This document shows, piece by piece, positions 47,401 through 54,951 of a stretch of 64,000 nucleotides of DNA. The notes below the pieces were generated by a model. The model worked only from the letters and a program-made list of their open reading frames with translations, was not told where the DNA came from and ran no database searches. Origin of the DNA: Bacteroidales bacterium (GTDB lineage: Bacteria; Bacteroidota; Bacteroidia; Bacteroidales; Paludibacteraceae); assembly GCA_012519425.1 (NCBI GenBank), contig JAAYQF010000093.1, forward strand, positions 1-64,000, given 5' to 3'. Every line of letters begins with the position of its first letter. The first letter of the stretch is position 1. The position numbers and the translations under genes are program-made.

Positions 47401-47662
47401 TTCCGGGAAATTCCAACACATACAGATTTGTATTGGCATCAAACCGAATAGTAGTAGTCAAGCCATTTTCCTTTAATATTGCCCGCGTTCCCCAGTCGGC
47501 TCCGGCAGCTATCTGTAAATTAAGACCCGTATTTTGCACATAGTAAACTGAACCGTCTTGTATCTTGGTTGCTTCTAAGACTGGTGTTTCCCATGTTTGT
47601 GCGGATAAACAAACATTAAACAGGCAAAAAAATATGCCTGACAAAGTAAATTTCATTCTCAT
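44444..47662 (-). CDS. T9SS-exported putative zinc metallopeptidase, array member 5 (first in transcription)
   Basis: Protein of 1,072 residues, first gene of the array. Signal peptide MRMKFTLSGIFFCLFNVCLS, one lectin-like module, helical spacer, FN3-like domain, peptidase motif HEMGHTIGVGQHGIW (His716, Glu717, His720; a further His at 727), HMWPYG, beta-trefoil and T9SS sorting domain ending KKVVVR. Its carbohydrate-binding-like part is shorter (FCGGWKITQGSATVSGSEEE). It has its own promoter inside a striking palindrome (47708-47763). Spacing to member 4 is 58 bases. Confidence 0.85.
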   Translation of the reverse strand: MRMKFTLSGIFFCLFNVCLSAQTWETPVLEATKIQDGSVYYVQNTGLNLQIAAGADWGTRAILKENGLTTTIRFDANTNLYVLEFPGNGWTLYRSNNVGDVYTDRTTENKWNIQPVDGEDFTYTIQAPSSYAGYRANQFFGSTGLKENDNYILKCNRDKDQYANYIKWQFLNVTLYEARQSLYKALVYASEVTELDLASYSNIYETSDDSDEIRNAALALDSEVLGVITENASPSNPVDLTHYFVNPNFCGGWKITQGSATVSGSEEEFYERAFDMYQEITGFPAGKYILKAQGFERPKANDSGAAYKAGTETIYARLYANSEIFSEHSMPFNSLYKHKLSGEGTLNGYPSNKSSGQRAFSLGYYEMELAEIMLAEDDVLTIGAKSDFRQSYYWVMLDNFRLEYLGFDADEVVALAQQQITAARGLLDGKMQNVVRGNLTSALDQIGDVLDAEPLDLTNLYEAYDQLLVTTEAAEVSVLAYENLQIAIDSARVVYADGSGNEASALQNSINSAEDMSNNFDAELDDIYNGTSEMYSAILTYYLANATGTAPRVMTNPNYVRGSTSILARLLGAVGSNIERGFCWATHPEPTVLDNRTTEYYNHNGNIYHIKNLEPSTVYYIRAYAMTRTYAVGYGDVLKVITIPKGRVTYTLNTDIIGIKEGVESAVEYFNNFTSIQGLHVTANYGSGTPTAEASYGGWMTFGPNPSYQRTGTVLHEMGHTIGVGQHGIWYGGSSPLRAGEGRGDWLGDRANKVVQFFENSGTARLTGDGVHMWPYGINGAHEDSGSSVLYMANTSIYQGLGEDGLPPTGGFTTPAYTFESEDTIKYYIKIENERLGRNTMYLVESPQGRLALRVMSGAESLANDSAAWYFTFNPKNCYYTIRNASTGKYFTYRQLGANGITLTEKAIPGTAENFQMMMSRVNSEIGSGRDKLTTRTFWIIRPEHQLNPPAMSVLTNRSITATAFNLNDAATSQRWFILTADEVELFDKAYPQTSQTEEMAMSQLAIYAENQQLHINNIVEPSDIVVYDISGRLQFSMSGVSGSCSRTLSEGVYFVSVSNRQATKTKKVVVR

Positions 47663-47707
47663 ATTCCTGGTCTTTATGGTTTATACTTCACTTAGTTGTG
47701 TAAAACA

Positions 47708-47763
47708 GTTTTACTACAAACAATCAACATACAAAGATAGTTGATCGTTTGTAGTAAAACAAA
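47708..47763 (-). promoter_or_regulatory. Promoter of the peptidase array set in a 21-base palindrome
   Basis: On the minus strand, TTTG (plus CAAA 47760-47763), 20 bases, TATCTTTG (plus 47732-47739) fit the full consensus. The arms GTTTTACTACAAACAATCAA-C (47708-47728) and its near-perfect complement (47740-47760, one mismatch) flank the -7 box, which lies in the 11-base centre. It could be a repressor site or a hairpin in the RNA of the upstream gene. It lies 46-79 bases before the member 5 start. Confidence 0.7.
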
Positions 47764-47787
47764 ATAAATTAAACTGACAAAGAACCC

Positions 47788-50700
47788 TTACTTAACCATT
47801 AGTTTAACTGCAGGATAATTGTTGATCTTAATCAGATAAATACCGGCTTCAACAGTCGCATGTCTTGCAAAATCTATTTTACGTCCAAACATGTCATATA
47901 CCGATACCACGTCTCTTTCCATTAAATTATCGATCATGATCTTGCCATCAACTGCATAAACATGATATGGGAAATCAGAGTTATCTGACCTTACAGGGAT
48001 CAGACCGCTTGGCATGGTAGCACTGTTAAGCATTTCCAAAGTTGCAGGCACATCCATTACATCACCCTGGAAATCATCTTCCAGGAATGCTTCGGTGTAC
48101 ATTCTGAAGTCATAGATCATTGTTTGACGTAAATATGAGTCATTGCCATAGCACGAACGTCCGATCCAGTTGTACATTGTTCCAATGCGCCCATCCATTG
48201 GTAAGAAAAATGGCGGAAGATTGAAGATATCTGTTTCTGCAACAAGTAAACCGTCAATGTATACTGAAGCAACTAAATCTACACTTTGAACAAAAGCAAA
48301 GTGTACCCATCTGCCCTTTTCAGCCGGTAAGTAATTACCTGTATCTATATCCCTTACTTCAACATTTTCAAGAACGCCCGGTCCTTTTAATTCTATTCTT
48401 TGTTGTCCCTGTCCCAGGATAGCCACAAGGTGTCCATTACCTTCAGTTTCCCAGTTAGAGAAAGTCCACAGGAAGTTTCCGGCGTTACCTAATTCTTCAT
48501 AATCCTCATCAATATAGAAGTATACTGAAAGGGTGTAATCCATGGCTTCATTGTACATGATTTGACCAATTTCATATCCCAAATCGAAATATCCGGTTCC
48601 ATTACCCAAATCCAACACATTGAGTGAAGTACCGTCTTCCAATTTTAATTGAGCTATCTTGGCGTCATTCATCATGGTTCCCTGGAAGCCCTTTTCAGCT
48701 ATATCGGTTACAGTTTTGCCGTCAACCTGACTGAAGTCATAATGAACTACCAAAGTGCTTTCGAAAGGTGTACCATCTGTTGGCACAGTTGCAATAAACT
48801 CTTTCTCTGCCTTTCTTCCGTTGCGCATCAAATGAGCAGTCAGCGTGACAGTAGCGTCATACAATTTTGGTTTATTTACTGTTCCATCCTCAGATATTAT
48901 AAGAGGATCAGAAGTACTCCAGAAAACAGTAACATCGTCGTATCCATCTACAGAACCCGGCAAGGTGAGATCAGACTCAACATTGTTCAAATCACCTAAA
49001 TCAAGTGCTGCTAATGCTGCTTCCAAAACATCATCCGGAACATTGGGATTCTGTTCGTATGCTAAATTGAGCGCAGCCAATGTATTTTCGATATCAAGAA
49101 TAGCCATATCATCCGCCGTTAGCGGGATACTCATCAGTCTAAAGTCATAAACCAATGTTTTCTGCATATAATTATCGCTCGCATAACAGGGACGTCCAAT
49201 CCAGTTGTAAGGCATTCCGGTAAATTCCGGTCTTGCTATATCCATTGGAGAAAGCGAAACTGTACCCGACGTAACTGAGTCACCGTCAATGTATATTGTT
49301 GCAAGATCACCTTGTTGTACAAACAAGATATGGTGCCATTCGCCCTGGAATTTAGGTCTGCCATCCTCAGGGAATGGATACTTTTGGAAGTAATCACCTT
49401 TTTCGAAAGCTTGTGCTCCTCCCCAGTGAGTCTTGGTAATTTCATATTTAACAGAAGTAGGACGTATAAAAATACCACCCATCTGGGTATCACCTATCGA
49501 TTCTGAATTCGCAAATGTCCACAGGAAGTTTCCATGACCATCTATATTTGCTGCATCAACATCCACGAAGAAATAAGCTCCGGCACTGTAATCATCCAAT
49601 TTATAAACTTCTTTACCTATTTCCGTACCCATGTCAAAATAGCCTCGACCTTCACCTAAGTCGAGTACATTGAAGCGATTACCCTCATCACCGATCACCC
49701 TGATCTGAGCTTCATTCTTAATTGTTCCCTTGTAGGTAACGCCTTCAGTATATTCACCTTCGTTAGAGGTTACAACCACTTGACCATTTTCGAACGAGAT
49801 ATTCTCTGAGTCAAATTTCCAAATCGCAATTTCATACGGAGACGGTTCACTGGGCAAGGTCCGCACGATGATGGTTTTTTCTAAGGTATCATCTCCTTCT
49901 TTAGAGAAGGTCACCGTCAACGTTACAGTCACGGCTAAATCTTGAAGCGTAACCTTACCGTCTGTCGCGATAACATCTTCTCTTGAAGATTGCCAGGTTA
50001 AAGTAATGCCACTGATATTAGTCATTAAATCCAGGTCTGTATCTATTTCATTCAAGGCATAATTACCACCCAAAATATCTTCATCTTCGAAAGCCTGGTA
50101 AACATTCAAAAGTTCTTGTGAGTACTTATAGATCACCACATCAATTTCTGCAAACACTTCAGAATTGTTGCTTGATTCCAAACGAATTTTTCCGGTCACG
50201 TCGGTAGTTCCGTCATATTGAATCTCCAGCTCATCTTTTCCGTAACGGTAGTTATTTGCATCCACGTAATCTCCTTGTAGGATAGTGTTTGCTTCTAAAG
50301 TTGCAGGTCCTGTGATTCCGGCAGGGTAAGTCACTTTTATTACATCTCCGTCAGGAAGATTTGCAGATTGCACATAGAGTACTTTAGCAAACTCACCATC
50401 AGCCATGCTGAACTCTACTTTTTTTGTAAAAGGCAAAATGATAGGGTCGACAACTTTATAAACCTCAACATTGTCTATCAAACCGTACGGGATATAAACA
50501 TTACCGTTTCCATCACCCAATGAGGGAGCAAGATATTCAACTTGTTTCCATACTTCATATTCCTGCTCTGCTTCGTTTTCGTAATACCGTATCTCAAAAT
50601 ACGGAGTACCACCACCCAGGGCTATCATCGTTGCACCACCGTCATTATAAAACCAACACATGGCCCTTACACGATAAACCGCATCTAATTCAAGGGCGGA

Positions 50701-50937
50701 AGAAGTGTTTTTCTGATAAACCCCGGCCCAATTACCGGCTACATGTCCGCTATTACCACAATAGGCTCCTTGTGCTTCAGTTACAACCGAAGAGCTACCC
50801 CAACCGTCTGAAGGCGAGTTACATTCCGGATCGAGGATCATGTTTGCAGCTGCGTCCAAGGGTTGAAAACAACCATCATTAGCAAACATCACTGAGCTAA
50901 CAAGTATGCTCAAGAATAAAAAATAAAATCGTTTCAT
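47788..50937 (-). CDS. T9SS-exported protein with LamG and Ig-like domains
   Basis: Protein of 1,049 residues. Signal peptide (MKRFYFLFLSILVSSVMFAN), a carbohydrate-binding-like domain (about 25-165), an atrophied bacterial Ig-like domain (ITLTWQSSREDVIATDGKV, about 280-360), a concanavalin/LamG-like domain (about 365-610), a second Ig-like domain (VTVFWSTSDPLIISEDG), a second LamG-like domain (about 715-960), and a C-terminal T9SS sorting domain. No catalytic motif is seen, so it is probably an adhesin or glycan-binding surface protein. It has its own promoter and putative AraC-type operator (50993-51085), shared in layout with the fucosidase and fucose genes. Confidence 0.82.
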   Translation of the reverse strand: MKRFYFLFLSILVSSVMFANDGCFQPLDAAANMILDPECNSPSDGWGSSSVVTEAQGAYCGNSGHVAGNWAGVYQKNTSSALELDAVYRVRAMCWFYNDGGATMIALGGGTPYFEIRYYENEAEQEYEVWKQVEYLAPSLGDGNGNVYIPYGLIDNVEVYKVVDPIILPFTKKVEFSMADGEFAKVLYVQSANLPDGDVIKVTYPAGITGPATLEANTILQGDYVDANNYRYGKDELEIQYDGTTDVTGKIRLESSNNSEVFAEIDVVIYKYSQELLNVYQAFEDEDILGGNYALNEIDTDLDLMTNISGITLTWQSSREDVIATDGKVTLQDLAVTVTLTVTFSKEGDDTLEKTIIVRTLPSEPSPYEIAIWKFDSENISFENGQVVVTSNEGEYTEGVTYKGTIKNEAQIRVIGDEGNRFNVLDLGEGRGYFDMGTEIGKEVYKLDDYSAGAYFFVDVDAANIDGHGNFLWTFANSESIGDTQMGGIFIRPTSVKYEITKTHWGGAQAFEKGDYFQKYPFPEDGRPKFQGEWHHILFVQQGDLATIYIDGDSVTSGTVSLSPMDIARPEFTGMPYNWIGRPCYASDNYMQKTLVYDFRLMSIPLTADDMAILDIENTLAALNLAYEQNPNVPDDVLEAALAALDLGDLNNVESDLTLPGSVDGYDDVTVFWSTSDPLIISEDGTVNKPKLYDATVTLTAHLMRNGRKAEKEFIATVPTDGTPFESTLVVHYDFSQVDGKTVTDIAEKGFQGTMMNDAKIAQLKLEDGTSLNVLDLGNGTGYFDLGYEIGQIMYNEAMDYTLSVYFYIDEDYEELGNAGNFLWTFSNWETEGNGHLVAILGQGQQRIELKGPGVLENVEVRDIDTGNYLPAEKGRWVHFAFVQSVDLVASVYIDGLLVAETDIFNLPPFFLPMDGRIGTMYNWIGRSCYGNDSYLRQTMIYDFRMYTEAFLEDDFQGDVMDVPATLEMLNSATMPSGLIPVRSDNSDFPYHVYAVDGKIMIDNLMERDVVSVYDMFGRKIDFARHATVEAGIYLIKINNYPAVKLMVK

Positions 50938-50992
50938 GATTAATAAATTTAAATTTCACATAAAAATAATTTCCGTATTACAATAAATATTA

Positions 50993-51000
50993 CAAATATA
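50993..51000 (-). promoter_or_regulatory. -7 box of the LamG-protein gene
   Basis: Minus strand TATATTTG (plus CAAATATA). No -33 TTTG at normal distance. A perfect palindrome and two half-sites lie upstream, which suggests activator control. Confidence 0.6.
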
Positions 51001-51002
51001 CA

Positions 51003-51021
51003 AGCTTCTGAATCAGAAGCT
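51003..51021. promoter_or_regulatory. Perfect 19-base palindrome in the LamG-gene promoter
   Basis: AGCTTCTGA-A-TCAGAAGCT, centred at 51012, fills the spacer directly upstream of the -7 box at 50993-51000. It could be an operator for a second regulator. Confidence 0.5.
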
Positions 51022-51027
51022 AAAAAA

Positions 51028-51062
51028 CAAAACCGACAAAATTATAAACAAAACCGACAAAA
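51028..51062 (-). promoter_or_regulatory. Putative AraC-type operator, LamG gene
   Basis: Two direct repeats, AAACAAAACCGACAAAAT, with CCGA at 51033-51036 and 51054-51057, exactly 21 apart. In gene direction each reads TTTGTCGGTTTTGTT. The near site is 33 bases from the -7 box. A weaker CCGA lies at 51078. Confidence 0.6.
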
Positions 51063-51128
51063 TTTTTCAAACAGCAACCGACTGACTGTTTGAGGATTTA
51101 TTTTATCCCCGAACAATCAAAGTACAAA

Positions 51129-54100
51129 TCAGATAATCACCTTTGCCCTTAACCGATCTGCACAGATAATGTAAATACCTTTATCAAGTGGCACGATCAG
51201 TTTATCCCGGACAGCGTTATATTGTTTGATCAACCTTCCGTAAACATCATAAATCCTGAGGTCTTCCCCGGACAAATCATCTACGATGAGGTTATCATCA
51301 ACAATCCTGTATTTCAACTCCGCATTATCAGGAGCAATTAAGCCACTGGATGAATCGTCAACCATAAAGCCAACTGACTTGACATTAGAGCTATGCCCGG
51401 AATATTTAACCCTGATTTTATGGACACCTTCCAACTGGAATGCTGCTGCGGATTCAGAAACTTTAAAAGTCAGTTGACCGCCTGTATTGATAGCAGGTAC
51501 CCGGGCAAAGGGAACAACTTCATTATCCTTAAGAAAATTATAAGTAGCTCCCGCAGGTGGAGTCCCGCCATATGCTGTTTCTACGAAGGCTTTCTTGGGA
51601 GCATTACCGGATCCGAAATCAATGTCACCTAAAATAATTTCTCCTTGAGTAGACCCCTGTGCATACGAAACATTTTTGTCTGTAAGTGTCCAACTCATGT
51701 TTTTCAGTTGATCGACTTCGCTGACCGGAATGTTATAGAGTTGATCTAAGGAAGCATCATAAACATATTCGGGCAAATAATCTTCATCATTCTTCAACAC
51801 GCGCAGCAATAACACTTCTTTAGCTCTGAACTCCTGTGTATCACCCGCAGACAAATCCCCAATCCATCCCAGATACAATGTTGTTTCCTCTTCTAAGGTA
51901 AACTCAAGACCGTGCCAGGTACCATCATTCAATCCTCCTGAGATGGAATAATACGCCATGGCCTCGTCCTTTAAAGTTTTATAAGTAGGAATTGTCTCAG
52001 AAACAAACATGTACATATTGTTCAACATGTATAAAGCATCGTAGCCTGCCAAAAACCTGTATGTTCCTTTGGGTAATGTAACTTGTCTGTACAGCTTGAC
52101 ATCTTTCAAATTACCTCCTGTTGAGTTTCCTCTATCTTGCCAAACCCCCATCATCAGCGAGGCATATCCCGAATATTTGTCGATGCCGTTCTTTATACCG
52201 GAATTATCAGACTGTGGTATTTCGAAATTTTCGACCACCCAATATGTGGGGGTTCCAAATCGGAGATTCGAAAAATCTTTGCGGGTAATATTCTTATAGT
52301 TTGCTATATAATCCGCTGAAATATCGTTCCCACTTTCATCCAGCAACAAAATTTCATTGACACGCATACTCCGGTTAGCTGCACTTCCCGCGATATATAC
52401 TACCCACCCGAGGGCAACTTGCGTTTGCTCAGTAAGGGTAAATTCGCAAACCTCATACTGATTCCCGGTTGAAGCATTCGACATGTCGTAGTACGCCAAA
52501 GCTCTGTTTTTTACTTGCGCTGAGATAGGAAGAATACGACCTTTATTGACAGCCAGGTATATCTCACTATTTTGCAAGCCGGCCTGTTCATGAACATTTA
52601 TCCTTAGCTTATAACTACCGGCGGGCAAGGTAGTAGTTTGAAAAATCATTCCGTTCGTTATTGCAGGATCAGATGCATACCATTTTTGAACCCCGATGGA
52701 ACGACTGTTTCCAAAATTATCATATCCACCCTTGGTGTTACCTTCCTGATTAATTATATTTCCGGTCACTGTCCACGGCTCTCCCAACAGACCAAATCTG
52801 CCTCCTTCATCTGAACGGGAAAAATTCCTCGATTCAACCAAAGTTTTGTTGGTAATATTCTGGGTATTTGCAGTTGACAATACCCCTCCTTTTACCGAAC
52901 TGGTAGTCATAAAGTGTGAAAAATCAGCCTGTAATTTGTCGATAGCTTCCTTTACAACGGAAGTCTCGCTGTCTTCCGGAACTGCCTGGGCTGCCTGAAT
53001 TGCCTGCTCAAAAACCTGAACAGAGTCTGCACTCAACTGACCGGTGTTAGTTCCAACCCTTCCCCGGGATACATCAAGTGCACCCTGAGCTTCTGAAATA
53101 AGTGCGCTCAAGTTTTCATGGGTATAAAGATCTTCCCCGCCTTTGTATTGAACTTTAAATACCAGGGCTATATTACTGGGTCTTCTTGCAGGCAAGCCCG
53201 TCACTTTCAATCCTTCATAACTGCGAACAAATTCGAGTTCACCATGGCCCAGCAATTCTACTTTTTCTACAGGACCCAGGTATATAGGAGAAATACTTCC
53301 CAGGGATTTAAATAAAACCTCGCTTCCTGAGGGAGATCCCATAACTGTTGCATAAATGGTGTCTGCTTTACAAACATATCTTATATCATCTGCGCTATAA
53401 GCCTGCCCTTCATTGAACCCCTGTGCATTTATGGGATTTACCGCCTCAGCTATCGGACCTTCTCCGAAAACATGCCACGGCCTGGTATCATGGATACTTT
53501 CCTGGTTGATCTCCATCCAGGCAATGATTCCTTCAACTACAGCCATTACCTTTTCATCAAGCACTCCACGGCCACGTATAGGGACACTCAATAACAGATT
53601 GCCATTTTTACTCACGATATCGATGAGCATGTGAATAACCGTTCTGTCAGATTTATACCAACCCATCTCATAATCATACCTGTTATAGTGCCATCCTCCT
53701 ATACAAGTACAAGTTTGCCAATACTTTTCCTGTGGCCGGTCAGGAATTCCCCTTTCAATATCCCACATGATACATTCTTTCTGTTGTTCAGTCAGCACCT
53801 TAGCCATAATAACAGCTTCATTCCTTCCCTCATTATCTGCCATACTCTTGTTGTAGTAATGTGCAGCTATTTTTAATCCTGTGTTATCGAATTGCCAGAA
53901 AGGAAGTCCGGTATCATCAAAATATACCGCATCCGGATCGTATTGATTGATCATATCTACGGTACGATTGTAGAATTTATCCAAATACGCCCTGTTGGGT
54001 AAATTAGCACCATTTCCCCAATTCCACTGGGAATGAATTCTGCCTCCATCATGACTGCCTTCACTCCGGGGGTGGTTCTGGGCATAAAGATCCTGGGGGT

Positions 54101-54746
54101 CATATCCCTCCCACCATTTTCCTACTCCATCTGCAAGCGTCAAATTTCCATCATAATCTTGTGCTCCTTCATACCAGGTCCATGCATGTGAAGCATGAAT
54201 ACTCACGCCAAAGTACAAACCATTTGCTCTTGCAGCCGCTGCCCACTCACCAACGATATCCCTCTTGGGTCCCATATTCACACTGTTCCACGGTTGATAC
54301 GGACTATCCCATAAATCGAAATTATCATGGTGATTACCCAAGGTAAAGAAATACCGTATACCTGCTCTTTTATACAAAGACATCAGAGAATCAGGATCCC
54401 ATTCAGCAGCTTTCCATTCATTGATCACATCTTTAAAACCAAAAACTTTTGGATCTCCGTAGTGAGCCCGATGGTGGTTTTGCTGCCCGCCGGGATAATA
54501 CATGCCCCGGGCATACCAGTCTCCGGCTTCCGGTTCGTTCTGAGGGCCCCAGTGCGCCCAAATACCAAATTTTGCATTTTTAAACCACTCCGGCGCATCT
54601 TTATATTGCGCAAGAGACTGCCAGGTAGGTTGATATATTCCTTCGGCCATAGGCTCTAATGCTGAATTTTCTGCTCTTAGAGCAAATGAGAGAAAAAAGC
54701 CAAAAAGGAAGAATGCTGTTCTTTTTAAGAGGGTAGTTGTTTTCAT
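51129..54746 (-). CDS. T9SS-exported multidomain alpha-L-fucosidase (GH29)
   Basis: Protein of 1,205 residues. A signal peptide (1-25) is followed by a GH29 catalytic domain (about 38-475) with KFGIWAHWGPQ, FTLGNHHDNFDLW and the likely nucleophile Asp277 in AVYFDDTGLPFW. A C-terminal beta domain, a helical FIVAR-like segment (about 550-620), two related carbohydrate-binding/DUF5013-like domains (about 640-800 and 815-955), and a T9SS sorting domain (about 1135-1205) complete it. It removes terminal alpha-L-fucose from glycans outside the cell. The catalytic domain is paralogous to that of the lipoprotein fucosidase 205 bases upstream. It has its own promoter and AraC-type operator. Confidence 0.93.
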   Translation of the reverse strand: MKTTTLLKRTAFFLFGFFLSFALRAENSALEPMAEGIYQPTWQSLAQYKDAPEWFKNAKFGIWAHWGPQNEPEAGDWYARGMYYPGGQQNHHRAHYGDPKVFGFKDVINEWKAAEWDPDSLMSLYKRAGIRYFFTLGNHHDNFDLWDSPYQPWNSVNMGPKRDIVGEWAAAARANGLYFGVSIHASHAWTWYEGAQDYDGNLTLADGVGKWWEGYDPQDLYAQNHPRSEGSHDGGRIHSQWNWGNGANLPNRAYLDKFYNRTVDMINQYDPDAVYFDDTGLPFWQFDNTGLKIAAHYYNKSMADNEGRNEAVIMAKVLTEQQKECIMWDIERGIPDRPQEKYWQTCTCIGGWHYNRYDYEMGWYKSDRTVIHMLIDIVSKNGNLLLSVPIRGRGVLDEKVMAVVEGIIAWMEINQESIHDTRPWHVFGEGPIAEAVNPINAQGFNEGQAYSADDIRYVCKADTIYATVMGSPSGSEVLFKSLGSISPIYLGPVEKVELLGHGELEFVRSYEGLKVTGLPARRPSNIALVFKVQYKGGEDLYTHENLSALISEAQGALDVSRGRVGTNTGQLSADSVQVFEQAIQAAQAVPEDSETSVVKEAIDKLQADFSHFMTTSSVKGGVLSTANTQNITNKTLVESRNFSRSDEGGRFGLLGEPWTVTGNIINQEGNTKGGYDNFGNSRSIGVQKWYASDPAITNGMIFQTTTLPAGSYKLRINVHEQAGLQNSEIYLAVNKGRILPISAQVKNRALAYYDMSNASTGNQYEVCEFTLTEQTQVALGWVVYIAGSAANRSMRVNEILLLDESGNDISADYIANYKNITRKDFSNLRFGTPTYWVVENFEIPQSDNSGIKNGIDKYSGYASLMMGVWQDRGNSTGGNLKDVKLYRQVTLPKGTYRFLAGYDALYMLNNMYMFVSETIPTYKTLKDEAMAYYSISGGLNDGTWHGLEFTLEEETTLYLGWIGDLSAGDTQEFRAKEVLLLRVLKNDEDYLPEYVYDASLDQLYNIPVSEVDQLKNMSWTLTDKNVSYAQGSTQGEIILGDIDFGSGNAPKKAFVETAYGGTPPAGATYNFLKDNEVVPFARVPAINTGGQLTFKVSESAAAFQLEGVHKIRVKYSGHSSNVKSVGFMVDDSSSGLIAPDNAELKYRIVDDNLIVDDLSGEDLRIYDVYGRLIKQYNAVRDKLIVPLDKGIYIICADRLRAKVII

Positions 54747-54775
54747 TTTTTGTACTTTATAGGTTATTTATCTTA

Positions 54776-54783
54776 CAAAGTTA
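54776..54783 (-). promoter_or_regulatory. -7 box of the T9SS fucosidase gene
   Basis: Minus strand TAACTTTG (plus CAAAGTTA). No -33 TTTG at normal distance; half-sites of the operator begin just upstream. Confidence 0.6.
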
Positions 54784-54788
54784 TTCGT

Positions 54789-54845
54789 ATCCAACGAACA
54801 ACCATTGAACAATATCGACAAAAAGCCAAACAATATCGATAAAAA
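54789..54845 (-). promoter_or_regulatory. Putative AraC-type operator, T9SS fucosidase
   Basis: Two strong direct repeats, GAACAATATCGACAAAA and AAACAATATCGATAAAA, with TCGA at 54815-54818 and 54836-54839, 21 apart. A third weak one (CCAACGAACAA, ACGA at 54794) keeps the 21-base phase. The near strong site is 32 bases from the -7 box. In gene direction the unit is TTTGTCGATATTGTT. Confidence 0.7.
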
Positions 54846-54874
54846 ACAGTTATAAACTATAACACCGCATGTAA

Positions 54875-54910
54875 ACAAAACAGGGAGGAAACCTCTATTC
54901 TTCCTCCCTG
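54875..54910 (-). terminator. Terminator of the fucose operon
   Basis: Ten-base perfect stem CAGGGAGGAA (54881-54890) / TTCCTCCCTG (54901-54910), with a T-rich run following in the minus direction. It lies 41 bases after the stop codon of the lipoprotein fucosidase. Confidence 0.85.
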
Positions 54911-54951
54911 CCACCCAATATCTGTATAAAAACTGTTTTTACAGAACCGCC

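Noticed and set aside
47708..47760. Palindrome read purely as a rho-independent terminator
   Set aside because: No T-run follows the stem in the minus direction, and a full promoter lies within it; a terminator role is kept only as an alternative.
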